From Roridomyces roridus (lineage: Eukaryota; Basidiomycota; Agaricomycetes; Agaricales; Mycenaceae), in contig JARKIF010000043.1 in the NCBI GenBank assembly GCA_029378245.1, positions 372,001-436,000 of the forward strand: DNA of 64,000 nt, given 5' to 3'. Below, one piece after another: positions 35,624 through 47,847 of this stretch. Positions within the stretch are counted from its first letter, which is position 1, and the number at the start of each line of letters is the position of its first letter. The notes beneath the pieces are model-generated. The model searched no databases. It was not told where the DNA came from and saw nothing but the letters and a program-made list of their open reading frames with translations. The translations under genes were made by a program, and so were the position numbers.

Positions 35624-38600
35624 CTATGTTGGCTGACTAGGTTGGCGCGGCGAGGACAGGAACGAGAACACCTTCTCAGCGTTCAGATCCTTGTATAGCT
35701 TCTTCAGCTTTTTGCTCTTTAGCCGTTCCATCCCTCCATCCGAAACCGCCTTGGGACCGCCCCCGTCCGAAAGAACGCCATTGCCATTCTCCCCCGACGA
35801 CGTACTCTGCGCGCCAACTGACATGGCCGACTCTTTCGACTTGAGCGAAGGGGACATGGCGTTTGACGGAGACGGCGTCAACAAACCACCGCTCGACGAC
35901 CCAGATAACGTCCCAGAGTTGGACATGCTCATCGTCTTGGTGAGACTCGACTTGCTCGAAAACGACGATGGCGGTGGTGGCGGTGGCGATTTCTGTCGCA
36001 GAAACTGTCGAGGGTGTTTTCGGAACGTCAGTCCCGCCCCCGTTCGCCCACGACGCTGAGAAGGGCTGGGCGAGTCACCACTACCAACATCCGTAGTCGA
36101 CCCCTCAGTGTCTTGCCGCATTGGCGGACGTCCAGACGGCGTCGACGATTTTCGGAATACCGCAAGACGATACCGATCGACGACACCACGGGCGAACAAA
36201 CTCGTTCCCTTGGCACCATTGCGGTCCTCCCCGTCCACAGCGTCGATAAAGTCCCAATCATCATCTTCGTCGTCGTCTTCCTCCTTCTCCGTCGCCTCGG
36301 CGTCTTCGTCGAGATGCCGGTCCAACGCAGGCACGCCCGATTTCTCCCGTCGGGGCCGCGCAACACGGGTATTCTTGGTTGCCTTGGGCGGAACCTCTGG
36401 CACCAGCGTTGTCACCTGTTTCTCTGGAACTGGCGGTGGAGGCTGGTCTTTGCTCCGACGCGGCTTGGCCTCTTGAGGAACGGGTGCGGGGGCTGGAGCG
36501 GGGGCTGGAGCGGGGGCTGGAGCAGAAACAGGCGCAGGGTCGACAGCAGCAGCCTTGGGCTCCTCCTCTCGGGGTTCCTCCTTGATCACGCTCTCCTCGA
36601 CCGGCGCAGGCAAATCCGGCACAGCTTCGGCCGGCACCACGGGACGGGCTTCCGGCGTCTTCGGCTCCACAACTTCACCCTCCCCAGCGTCCTCCACACT
36701 CGCCTTGGGCGTCACGGGCTCCAGATTGACATCCAGATTCTTCAAAATGTCGCTCTCCTCATCACTCTCCTCCTCGCTCTCCTCGCTCTCTTCCTCCTCA
36801 TCCTCATCATCAATGAGCACAGAATGCCGGCCCTTGAACGAGTATCCGTCAAACACATCCACGGTTTCCTCCTCCTCGGCATCTCCTGCAGCCACGGGCG
36901 GGTGTATGGACGAACTGCGCGATTGAGAAGGCGTGGTATTCGACTCTTCGCCGTCGGTACGCTCCGCATCCGTCTGCGGCTCCTGGTCCGTATCCATCGC
37001 GTCGTCATTCGCATCGTCCAACACGGGCTCCATGTCAAGGAACGTGTCGTCAAAGTTTTGCGTGTCGCTCGCATTTGACGGGTCAATTGGCGGGATGTAT
37101 GGCGCTGAAGAGTGCAAGCGTTAGTATATGTGGTAAGTACAGACCGGCGACGCACGAATATACCGCTTGTAGTACACATGCGACCAATCAATCATGGAAA
37201 AGTACGGATGCCGTTTGATGCGCGGCTCGCATATTCTAAGGGCGGGATTCCGTTGAAGCAGCTGCGACAAATAAGCCAACGAGCAAGATGACAACAGCGC
37301 AACTCACTCCTCGAATCAGACTCTTGGTGTCCTGATCAATCGCACGATCGTCTGGGAACTGCAGCTCATCCTGCAGCACGCGGACGTACATGTCTGAATG
37401 GTTGTTCGCCCAGAACGGGGTCTACACATAGTCTTTTAGCCCATTCACAAGGATGAAAAGAATGGCACTCACAATCCCAGTCAACATCTCGTACAACATT
37501 GTACCAAAACTCCACCAGTCGACTTCGTAGCTGTACGCAAGACCCTGAATGACCTCTGGCGCCAAATACTCGGCCGTCCCACAAAACGTTGTCGTCGTAT
37601 CCGGAACACCACCAACGGGCGGCCCAGGCCAGCCAGCCGCAAGTTCGCCCGCCTTGTCCGCCTTCATCCACGGCGGCGTAGCAGGAACCGTGCTCCCATT
37701 CGCACTATAAAACTCGCCTCCGCGAGGCGAGGAAGGTGCAGTCACCGCCGCCGTACGCCGCGGAAACTCCTTCGAGAGCCCAAAGTCCGTAAGCACGATA
37801 TGCCCATCACCGCCAATGAGAATGTTCTCCGGTTTGAGGTCACGGTAGATGACACCCGCGGCATGCAGACCCTCGACACCCTCGACAATCTCTGCCGCGT
37901 AAAACCTCGCTCGATCCCGCCCGAGCCGCCCCCACCGTGCGAGCTGAGTCGCAAGATCACCGCCGGGGTGAAAGTCCATCACGAGGAAAAGGTTTTCCTT
38001 GTCGTGGAAACTCCACCAAAGCTTGACGACGAACGGATCCGTGCTTTCCGCAGCCATGCGCTTGAGAACGGCTTGCTCGGTGAGCGTGTGCTGCAGCTCC
38101 TGGTGTGCGAGGACATGACGCTTTGTAATCGCCTTGAGTGCATAGAGGTCCGAAGTCGTCTTGTGCTTGACCAAGAGGACCTTGCCCGCGCACCCCTTGC
38201 CGAGGACTCGCATCATCTCAAAGTCATCAATGACGACCTTGCGTGTGCTCTTGCGGGGTCCAACGGAGATTGCGCGGAGTTTCTTCTTTGACGCGCGCTT
38301 CTTGGCTCCGTGGCCAGTGGTGGAAATAGACGAATCGTCCGTCTCGCCCGCTTGCGAGGACGTCTGCTCCTCTTGGTCGGTTTGTTCGTCTTGGTTGGTG
38401 AAGACGCGAGATAACCGTGACGATTTGTCGGGGTCTGCTGATTGGGAGCGGGGCATGCGAGTAGCTGCGACATCGGGTGTTGGGGAAGTGGGTGTTTCAG
38501 CAGCGGGAGGCGCAGCAGCCTCGGTCTCTGCTGCAGGCACAGCAGGGGCGGGCTCAGCAGGCTCGGAGGACGTGGGAGGTGCAGGCGAAGGGTCCTCTGC

Positions 38601-39401
38601 CTCGACGGCGATGTTCTCCTTGTTCCTGATTCCGCCCCCAGTATGCGAAGCCAGATCGCTCCGGACTCGCTTGATAGCACGCTCGACCCGCACACTCTCA
38701 AGATCATCCGTACGAACACGGACGAATCGCTTCCAAGGGCGTGCCTGGCGCATGGCAGGGGTGTTGCTGATCGTGGTGAGATAGGCCGCGAGGCTTGACA
38801 CGGGTGGAGGTGTCCTGGCATCAAGGAACGGGTCGCTGTTGGGATCGGCGAGTGGCAGTGGCGATGATAGTGGTGTTGTCCTTCGCGATGTACGGCTGTT
38901 GTTGGGCGACGCGAGACGCGAAAGGGTGTTGAGGAAGGTCGACTTTGTCTTGCGCTGGTGCTTGTGTGACGACACGGCGTCTATGGGAAAGTCGGGGAGG
39001 GATACGGTGGGGTATGTCTCTCGGAGCTTGCGGTCGAGATCGACGAGCTCGGGAACGGTACGGGTGAGGGTGAGATTGTGAGTAGGAGCTAGATGGAAAA
39101 AAATGAGCAATTTAGCGTGTTTCGATGAGGCAGAAAACTGACTCTTTATGTAAAGACTATAGGAGCGGGGGTCATCTGGGTTCTCTGCGACGCTGACACT
39201 CCATGGGCCGTCCTGTGGGTTCATCCTGACCGGGGGACGACGGGAAGCAGTGGCCAAATCCATCGTGTTGGGGTCTGTGGGGACGTCGGTGTCGACAAAG
39301 ACAAAGTCGGCGACGGGTGTCCTCGTTGTCCTGAGCTTGCGCCGGGGGTCGGAGACAGTGCTGAACTTTGTGGCACTGGGATTAGGCAGGCTAGCTTGCA
39401 T
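35624..39401 (-). CDS. AGC-family Ser/Thr kinase with N-terminal PX-like domain
   Basis: The start MQASLPNPSATKFSTV is followed by a PX-like lipid-binding region (WSVSVAENPDDPRSYSLYIK / TPTHNLTLTRTVPELVDLDRKLRETYP...LPDFP). The kinase domain starts near residue 375 (MMRVLGKGCAGKVLLVKHK, YALKAITK). The catalytic loop is YRDLKPENIL, the DFG region TDFGLSKEFP, and the activation segment TTTFCGTAEYLAPEVIQG carries the PDK1-type Thr. After three introns comes the AGC C-tail (YAPYIPPIDPSNASDTQNFDDTFLDMEPVLDD) and a tail of about 450 residues rich in acidic and Pro/Ala repeats. The kinase insert between DFG and APE is longer than usual (about 45 extra residues). It resembles Ypk/S6K-like kinases, so a TORC-pathway substrate role is plausible but not shown. 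Confidence 0.88.
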
Positions 39402-41023
39402 GCCAAACTTGTAAAAGCCACGAGGATATGTGCAGTCCCGCTGCCTCGAGGCAGAATACTCACGGGGTCCAGCGCTCCTGACCGTCTGGCGTGGCTCCTA
39501 CGCAGTTCCGAGGCGTAGAAAGGGCGGTGTAAAAGTGTAATCAAGTGAATGAGCAAGTGGTGGTGGTAGAAGCGGAGTTTGAGCAATCGATTCTTGTTTT
39601 GGCCTTGCCCTTCTCTCCTTGCCGCACGCGAGTGGCTCATGACTCTTATTGTTTATCCTCTGTGCTATTCCTCGTGGTCCAATGACGACCCACGAAACAA
39701 CTAATATTGCTGCCGACGACGCGGAGCAAAGGACTCGGCCTATGTACATATTGCCTCCCGACTATGGAGCCCTCCTCCGCACCCGCTTCCCACGAAAAAG
39801 GGTCCGACTTCGGCATTGGTCAACCCAAACGGGGACCCCGTCACCGTTCGTGCGAGATACCTGCGATTACGAAGCACTAGTGGGAAATGAAAGGTCGAAT
39901 GAAACGTCTTTGTCTTTGAAAAAACGACGGTAGGCGTCTTTCTGTGTCGCCTGACACGAATCAGTCGTAACGACAGACCCAATAAATTGAGACCGGAGCT
40001 TGGGTAATTGACGGTATTTGAAAAGAGGTAGCGTAAGGGAAGAAGCAACGGCTGGCACGGGCAGATTCCCAATTTTGCGGCAAGGGAAGCCGTCGAGAAA
40101 GCGGAATAGAGATTCGCAGTACGCAGAGTATGCATGTAGTCTAAGTCAAGTGTAACTGTGAGGGTAAGCGGAACGATTCACCCGTATCGGAAGTGGCTGG
40201 CCAGTCCAGTGCCATCGACTCGAGTGGTAATCTCGAGATGAGAATAGCGCATCATTCTGTCTGCAGACGCGCAAGGATACGGTTGCCATCTTTCTCTCCT
40301 CTCCGCCTTCGTCCACATATAGACGAGAACCATTCGCGAGGTCGAACTTGGAATACCCCGATTCAAATCGCGAGTGTATCCTACGGGAATGACCAGCGGT
40401 TTCCGTGAGGGAGAGGTGGGTATGCAGCTGAGCGCGAGAAGGTCGCTTGTTGGACGAGGAGGGTAGGTCAATCGGAGGACGGGAAACACACGGGCGGCTA
40501 CCACAATCAATTCATGCAAGAAGGCAGGCAAGTTCAGATACGCACTGGGCAATTCTTCCATTCCCGCGACCTCGACGCGTTCTTTTGGTTCGGTTCAATT
40601 CTCAGAAGGCAGGAGGAGGCATGAGCAATGGATCCAATAACTCTCCCCTTGGGAACGCAGAGTAAGAAATGGCTGTGTCTGGCGAGAAGGAGCTGGCGGA
40701 AGAGCACGGGGTGTTTGGGCGGCTTTCCCTGATCGACGTAAGTAGCATGCGCGCGACCCGGTCTACCGCGTTACATTTGAGACGCTCGTCGCTCTGCCAG
40801 TGCCATGGTAGTACCGTAGTTCCAAGCTTTATGCCAGTTCAAAGTTGTCGCACGCCAATTCAAGAGGAAGGGTCCGGCATGTCTTGCAGTTGAAGGTCCC
40901 AGGTTCTTGAAAGATTGAAGAGCAGAAGACGTGAATTTGACGGTGGTTGTTGAAGTGCAAGAGCAGTTTGTTGATGCCGAAAACTTGTACAAAACGTTCA
41001 TCATCCCTAGCTCCAACCAGCGA
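39402..41023. other. Intergenic region without recognised gene
   Basis: About 1.6 kb between divergent genes, mainly the kinase promoter. Frames are short and show no domain signal. Confidence 0.5.
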
Positions 41024-41907
41024 ATGCCGACGCTTCCCCCAGAACTGGAGCGCGAAATCTTTGAGCTGGCATTGAACAGCAGCAATTCTCGCGCCACCTG
41101 TGCCGGAAATACAGAATATCTGACGCTCAAATTCGCTCTCCGTCGGGTTTGCCGGCGTGTCGAATATTGGTTAGTCTGTGCAGCAACATGGGTCAGGCAA
41201 GAACTGAAGGCTCGTCCAGGGTCGACCTCGTCTCTTACCGATCCATAGCGGTAGAGACCTCAACAGACTCGGGTGACTTTCTGGAACTACTCGCACGGAA
41301 ACCTCCTGGCTTTTTCTCTGAAAAAGTCAAAGATTTCTGGATCGGTCATTTCGTACCGAATGCCCACGCAATCGACCTACTCTCTGCATGCAACGCAGTC
41401 GAACAACTCGCATGTTACGTCGATCACAAGCCCACCCCCAAACTCCCCGAACTCATCCGCCGACTTCCTCTCACCCGACTCTGGATTGAGCACGTCCATT
41501 TCTCAGATGTAGCATCCCTTCAATCACCCACGTTCTTCCCCGCCCTAACTCATCTCTACCTCATATTCTGGGAGCGGCGTCCACCAATAGACGTACCCCT
41601 CCTCATCCAAAAACTTCCCCTCCTCCACAACCTCACGCATCTCGCGCTCGCGTGCAACCCCACAAACCCCCGTCTCGCACAAACCGTCTGTGCGGCGCTC
41701 CCAGATCTCCTCTTTCTGGTCATTTCCCTCGACTGCGAACTCGAGGAGTCGGATAAAACGTACGCGTTTGACCCGCGAGTTGTCACAGTCTATGTGGACT
41801 ACGACGAAGAGGAGCAAGATATAGGGGATAGCAATCGTATCTGGGTGTATGCTGAGGAAGCTGTTGCACAGAGGCGATCCAAATCGGCGACCAGTGGCGC
41901 AAGCTAG
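41024..41907 (+). CDS. F-box-like hypothetical protein, paralogue A
   Basis: Two exons. MPTLPPELEREIFELALNSS is a short F-box-like N-terminus (LPPELEREIFE). After an intron (donor GTTAGT at about 41171, acceptor GTCCAG) the protein continues VDLVSYRSIAVE, FLELLARKPPGFFSEKVKDFWIGH, LPLTRLWIEHVHFSDVASL and TFFPALTHLYLIFW to AVAQRRSKSATSGAS. The leucine-rich spacing suggests an LRR-like fold. Closely related to 42990-43849 and the pseudogene between them. Function unknown. Confidence 0.65.
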
Positions 41908-42023
41908 GTTGCTGTCTACTTTCGCCGGGGTTATCCTTGGGCTATCCTGTGCCAATTGAGCTCGTGAAATCTTTTCTTAGGTTTTCCCTGCAGAGGCCAG
42001 CTCAACGACTTTCATACCAGGAA

Positions 42024-42700
42024 ATGGTCTCCCTGCCATCAATGAGGACCCCGCGGCGTCGGCCGTCGGCGAGTCTCTTCATTCCATTCCGTGCCAAGAC
42101 ATTATTTATGGTCGACCCCTCAGTCTGGTTTGCCAGCATGTGTGCTATTGGTCAGTTTTGCCTTGTCCATAAAAGGACATATCGTTAATTGGGGACTTTT
42201 GCAGGGTCCAACTCTTCCACCGATCCTTGTCTGCCGCAGACTAAATGGACGCGAAACAATTATTGACGTTGCTCGCTACGAAGCCTCCGGCCTCCATCGA
42301 TACTTCAGCTCCCACACAGTGAAGGAACTCTGGCTCGTTCATGAGGTGCAGCACCTTCAGATCATCCACATATCACTCTCTGCCCCACGATAGAGCAACT
42401 TGCGTATCTCTTACTCTGTCATCCGCCAGCTCCCACTCATCCGACTCTGGATCAAATACACGCATTTTTCGATAGTGGCTGCATGCGAATTATCCCCTTC
42501 CGACTTGTACTTGCCCCCAGGGCTCTGCAGCTCGCCCCTCGCCCGGACAATCTGTTCAAGCGCTCGCCATCCCCAGACGAGTGCGTTCCAAGCCCGTCCG
42601 ATGAGGAAGTGTTTTCTTTTGGACAAGCGAGTCGTGTCGGTTTATGTGGATGGCAAGGAGGCGTAGGAGGAGGAGGAGGATAATGATGTTGCGGATAGCA
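42024..42700 (+). pseudogene. Decayed F-box-like paralogue
   Basis: Fragments in different frames match the two neighbours: SSTDPCLPQTKW / LLTLLATKPPASI (compare FLELLARKPPGFF), IRQLPLIRLWIKYTHFSIVAAC (compare LPLTRLWIEHVHFSDVAS) and RVVSVYVDGKEA (compare RVVTVYVDYDEEE). The N-terminal F-box start is missing, several frameshifts and stops intervene, and the central part is shortened. A dead middle member of a tandem triplet. Confidence 0.75.
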
Positions 42701-42989
42701 ATTTCATTTGCGCTAAGAGTGGTCGAGCGGAGAGTGTCCTGCGAGGGAATGAAATGGAGGAATCGGATGGCATGGGGATTCCCTTTGAGCGTGGTCATTC
42801 ATGACGCTGGGATGAGCTCCTTTCAGCTCCTTGGCTTGTCTTTGGAGGACCTTCGGTTTACTGGACCGCATGTACATACTTGGTCTACTCTGATAAGAAT
42901 CACTGGCAGCTGATCGCTCCTCCGTTCCTTCTTCCTTCTTCCGTCCATTTGTGTTCATCCCTATAAATCCTTTCAAACCAGTAGTTATT

Positions 42990-43849
42990 ATGGCCACCCT
43001 GCCTCCCGAGCTAGAGCGCGAGATCTTCGAATACGCGCTCATCAGCAGTAAAATCGAGCGAGAAGAATATTCGAGGGTCAAATCGACTCTCAGTCTAGTT
43101 TGCCAACGTGTGCACCAATGGTCAGTTTCGCTCGAGGAAAAAAAATCCGCTGACGACTCGGCTTGTCCAGGACGCAAATCTTCTTCTACCGATCCTTTGG
43201 AGCCAAGGCCGGCACGGATGTCACAAAGTTCTTGCGGCTAGTCGCCAGGATGCCGCCGGGCTTCTCCGATAGAGTCAAGGAGCTTCGGTTTGGCCACCGG
43301 GTACCGCATCCTGAGATAATCGAAATGGTCTCTGCCTGTAACAAGGCAGAGCAACTCGCATGTTTCGTCGAACCCGCGACGAAACCTGACCTACCCCTGC
43401 TCATCCGCCAACTGCCACTCACCCGACTCTGGATTGAACACAGTCATTTCTTGAGCGTAGCTTCTCTCGAAACACCACCCAAGCTCCTTCCAGCGCTCAC
43501 CCACTTGTACCTGGTCTTTTGGGACCGGCGGCCCATCAAAGATATAACCGTTTTGACTCGAAACATCCTCCGCCTCCCCAGCCTGACGCACCTCGCGTTA
43601 TCGTTCACGCCCAGCAACCCAGCTCTCGTGAAAACGATTTGCGCCGCCCTGCCGGATCTCCACATAATTGTCGTTACACTCGGCGACAACACTCCCAACA
43701 CATCACAAGCTGAATACTCCTTCGACCCGCGTATCGCACCGGTGTACGAAGCAGTGTTCAAGGAGAATGATATCAGTGACTGCAACATCCTCTGGGCAGA
43801 TGCAGCCAGGTTCATCGCTCAAAGGCGAGCCGCTGATCGTTCAGGATAA
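42990..43849 (+). CDS. F-box-like hypothetical protein, paralogue B
   Basis: MATLPPELEREIFEYALISSKIEREEYSRVKSTLSLVCQRVHQW, then an intron (donor GTCAGT, acceptor GTCCAG) and TQIFFYRSFGAKAGTDVTKFLRLVARMPPGFSDRVKELRFGHRV. It ends FIAQRRAADRSG. Aligns along its whole length with 41024-41907, with the same intron position, so the two arose by tandem duplication. Intact frame. No known function. Confidence 0.7.
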
Positions 43850-44039
43850 TTCGGCGGCGTGGAGGAATGGCATGGCATGGAGATTCCCCTTGAGCTTCGT
43901 CGTTAATGCCGCTGGAGAGAGCTTTCAGCTCCCCTTGGAGGAGGTGAATGTATCGGACTACCTGCTTGTAGTTTGTGTAAGCACGATTCCTTCAATACCA
44001 GTGATTGCAAATTGGATTCGTCGTTTTCTGTACTATGCA

Positions 44040-44736
44040 CTAGCTGATGCGCGTGAACTGGGCCATGGGCGGACCTGCGCCACGGTTCCGAAGCGGGACC
44101 CGGTAGTGAAAGGCAGGCTGACCAGGGCGCACGAGACAACAAACGGCGTTCTCCATGATGGCAAATTTCTCCAATCCCGCTCCAGGACTCGCAACGCCGT
44201 ATATCTCTTCCACCGACGAGAGCTTGATCTGCTGTCCACCCTCTATCTGGTACACGGTATAATCCTTGGGGGCGTTGACGGGCTGCTCATTTTCACGGTT
44301 GACGAAATCGAAGAAGAAGACGCCTTGCGCAGGGAGCGCCCCTCCTGGGAACAGGCGGATGCCAAGTTTGCTCTCCGGGATGTCAAGAAAATAAACCTCG
44401 AGCTGGGGCTTCTCGCTCGTTGGTTTCTCCTGTGTATCATGAGTGAGAAATGGGGACGCAGCGAAGCATGTATATATTCACCCCAAGCACGACGACCGGC
44501 ATATTTTGGCATGTCTCCCTCAGAGTCTTTATCAGCAAATCTCTGTCTGGGCCGCTGGGCAGCTCGCTCGCGATCCCCTGGATGTCCATCTCAAGTTCTT
44601 CTTCGGTCATCCCAATGCCCTGCAATTGGTGGTTGATGGGCCAGTTTGGAGAGGCTTGATTCTGGTCAGAGTCAGCTAGCGCTCATGAAACTTCTAATGC
44701 TGAGGGGACGTGTACCGCAGACTGAAAATGCTCCAT
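44040..44736 (-). CDS. Hypothetical protein
   Basis: Three exons are inferred. MEHFQSA joins in phase 0 to NQASPNWPINHQLQGIGMTEEELEMDIQGIASELPSGPDRDLLIKTLRETCQNMP (intron ends CTGACCAG). A second intron (donor GTGAAT or the GTCGTC just before it, acceptor ACACAG) leads to EKPTSEKPQLEVYFLDIPESKLGIRLFPGGALPAQGVFFFDFVNREN, ending GPPMAQFTRIS. The last exon is beta-rich. No family was recognised and no signal peptide or membrane helix is seen. Convergent with paralogue B, stops about 190 bp apart. Confidence 0.55.
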
Positions 44737-44943
44737 GTAAGAGTGTGCGTCGTGGGACTGGGCAAGGGTTTTTTTGTCACCGTGGAGTCATATCAAGTTT
44801 AAACTTTTGTCGCAGGGGAACTGCGTTGTTTGTGTATGGCATTCGGGGCCCAAAGAACACGGCCTGCCGGATCATCGGCCGTGAATGATCCATCCACTGC
44901 GGCACCCGCGCCGTCTCGGCAAACGCTGATTTTTCACAGCTAA

Positions 44944-47847
44944 TCATTCTGTACTTGTATAATCCGGCGGCGGGTCCTCACCACCAACCTCCTCGCCGCG
45001 CTCGATCTGAATCCTCAGCACCTCCTGCTCCCGCTCAAGTTCCCTCACCAGGGCCCTTAGCTCCTCAAGCCTCCTTCCCTCCTCTGAACCCTCCTCCACG
45101 TCCCTAGGCACGGATGCATGCCTTTCCAGCACGCTAATCTCCCTTTGCACCGCCACGACCTGCTCCCTCAGACTATGCGACCTACAGAGTGCGGAACTAG
45201 CCGTAGCAGCACTCAACGCCCCCATGCTGTTATATCTGAAGAACAACGCCGGGAGCTCCGACGAACCCAGATCCGATATCGAGTTGGGTCGCACTGGCGA
45301 CCCACCGAGATCCAATTCATCTTGGATTTGCTCCTCGTCAATTACTGAGAGCCGATCGCCGGCTTGGACAGGTTCGGGGAGCATCGAAACCGTCCTTGCG
45401 CTCTCCGTTGTCGTTCCGGTATCAGAATGCGCATAGGAAACCCGCGCGGAACTGATCTCCGTAAACGCAGGTTCGGGGAAAAAGTCGCTCCCGGAGCTCG
45501 AGGTTACACGCTGGTTTTCCCGTGCCCGTTCCCGGCGTCTTCGTCTGCGCAGGAGCAGAGTCCGAATTGCTAGTCCAATCAGGAGCAGGAAGAGGATTAT
45601 GGAGACCACAGTTGCTGCCAAGATCACTGCGGTGTGCTTTGACGACGAAGACGACCTAAATGTACTTTGAATTCAAATGCTCATTCATCCGGAGGCCTCG
45701 TACTCACGTGGCTGGGGATCCCATGGAAACCATCGTCCCACTCTGAGTAGGCTGCACAGGCACAGGCACCAAAGTGATTTCGGTGGTGATCACCGGCGAT
45801 AAAGTCGAGAAGGTATGCGAATTGGAGGTAAACGTGACGTCGGTGTAAGTGGTCACGACGGCGGTGCTCAATTCCATCGTGGGGCTGCCAGTGGCTCCGA
45901 TTCGAATGCTGAGGCAGGGATTCAAATTTCAGCCGGCTTGAGCGTTTTGATCAACGTACTAGTACGTCGTGGAGCCCATAGAGCCAGCTTGCCCATCCGT
46001 CATCGGCGCAGGACTCTCGCCCATCATGGATATTTCTGCGGGGCTGCAGCTGCTTGGTGAGTACGACGACCCCGAAAACACTCGACTTGCCTGTCCATCA
46101 TCGTGGTAGTGACCATATACGTAATGGACAAATCGCCGCCTTCATCCATACTGGACGAATCGAGCCCACCTCCAACATTGTCAAACGGCATGGGCGCCGC
46201 CGTCACTTGAGGGCTCATCATCGTGCCAATTGGAGTGCTGGTAAACAAGTCATTGGTGTGTTCTAGTCCAAGAGATATTCGACGCACCTATCCATCATCG
46301 TGGCCGTGGCCTTGGCTGATGAATCGAGCCCATATCCGTCGTTGTCAAATGGCATGGGCGCCGCCGTCACTTCAGGCCTCATCATCGTGCCGACTGGGGT
46401 GCTGGCAGACAAGTCATTAGCGTATTCTCGTCCAAGATAATACTAGTCGACTCACCTATCCATCATCGTGGCCGTGGCCTTGGCTGACGAATCGAGCCCA
46501 CCTTCGTCATTGTCAAATGGCATCGGCGCCGCCGTCGCTTCAGCTTCAGGGCTCATCATCTGGGTGCTGCACTTCTGAGTTTGATCGCCCGCCGAGATAA
46601 AGGTACCCCACTCACGTTGTGACCGTGTCCGAATCCATACTCGACGAATCAAGGCTCCCGACATTGTTCACCGTCATCGGCAGCGGCGTCTCGGAGTTCA
46701 GAGTCATCAGGGACCCGGAGCTTTCAGTCAGGCTTGGGACCGTGAAGCTGATATCCAATGCCTCAGAAAGAATTTCGCCAACGAAATGACTTTACTCGCC
46801 TGTCAGTCGTGGCCGTGGACGGGGAAACCGAGTGAATAGTCCTGCTTCCAGTCCCGGACAATGAGCTTGGCGTTGGGTCGGTGATCACCAGCGATGAGCT
46901 CAAAGTCAAAGTTGTGGCCGCAAGACTGCTGGAGGTGGACGACGTTCCGTGAGAGTCCTCAGCTGCGGATGTGGTCGTGGCGATCGGTATTGAGATGAAA
47001 CTGGATATTGTCGTTGTTGTGGCTGAATCGGATGTAGATGACGATGAAGACGCATAGGTCGATGTGGAACTCGAATAACCCGACGACGACTGCGTGGATG
47101 AGAGAGCCGGTGCAACGGAACTGGAGAAGGGAGACAGTGAAGTGGTTGGAGCAGAAATCTGCGATCCAGTAACGGACGAGTCGAGTAAAGGAAGGGCGGA
47201 GGTCAAGAGAATGTTTGCATCCGTAGTTCCATTCGTCTCATAAACCAATGTTATCGTCTGCGTGGCGGAAGTGGAAGTGGAGTTGAAATTGGGGGATGAC
47301 TCGGAAGGGAAGGCAGAACTATCCGTCAAGGAAGGAATGGATGTCTGGATTGAGTTGGCGGTGGAAGTGGAAGTGGAAGTGACTGTGGTGGAGGAGTCTT
47401 GTATGCCAGCGCTGATACTATAGCTAGTTGGCGTTGTCGACGTCGCTTGGGTCCGTGAAGTTCTGGAAGTCGACTTGTTGTCGAGCCTCCTCGAGCTAGA
47501 ACCAGTATAGCTCGCGGGCGAGTCCAGCGATCTTTGCGCACTCTCCGAGGTCGGCCTGGACTTTGGCGAACTTTTCGACGTAGCAGACGCACGGTGAGTT
47601 GTGCGTGAGGCGTGTCTTTGGGTGCTACTCGTCCTTGTGGCCCGCAAAGTCGTCTCGGATTCATGATGACGCGAAGATGATGTATGCGTCGCATGAGAGG
47701 ACGATGTGTGCTGGCTGCTTCTCTTCGGCGTTGGCCTAGCCTCAACGAGCATACCCCAAAAGACGAAAAAGCTGTATAAATCCAGTCAGGCGCGCCGTGA
47801 AATATCAAGCAAGCAATAACTCACCAAATGAATATAAAAGGGTTCAT
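44944..47847 (-). CDS. Mucin-like Ser/Thr-rich single-pass membrane protein
   Basis: MNPFIFI joins across a short intron to CFFVFWGMLVEARP, a signal peptide. Then comes about 330 residues dominated by Ser/Thr (SSQHTSSSHATHTSSSRHHES, TSTSTANSIQTSIPS, SSGYSSSTSTYASSSSST), probably heavily O-glycosylated. Several small exons follow (45700-46670), two or three of them near-copies (TAAPMPFDND..GLDSSAKATATMMD). The final exon has one helix (VILAATVVSIILFLLLIGLAI) and basic RRRRRRERARE. Its cytosolic tail of about 190 residues includes a coiled-coil-like stretch (EEGRRLEELRALVRELEREQEVLRIQIE) and ends DPPPDYTSTE. Plausible roles are wall sensing or adhesion; this is inference from architecture only. 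Confidence 0.65.
46285..46620. repeat. Tandem exon-intron duplication, about 168-bp period
   Basis: The block beginning CACCTATCCATCATCGTGGC starts at 46285 and again at 46453. Both contain the same exon (PMPFDND...DSSAKATATMMD in the minus frame) and flanking splice sites. A more diverged unit begins near 46090. It lies inside the mucin-like gene. Confidence 0.75.

Noticed and set aside
36014..37078. Plus-strand open frame of 354 codons
   Set aside because: Antisense to the low-complexity acidic tail of the AGC kinase; composition explained by the opposite strand.
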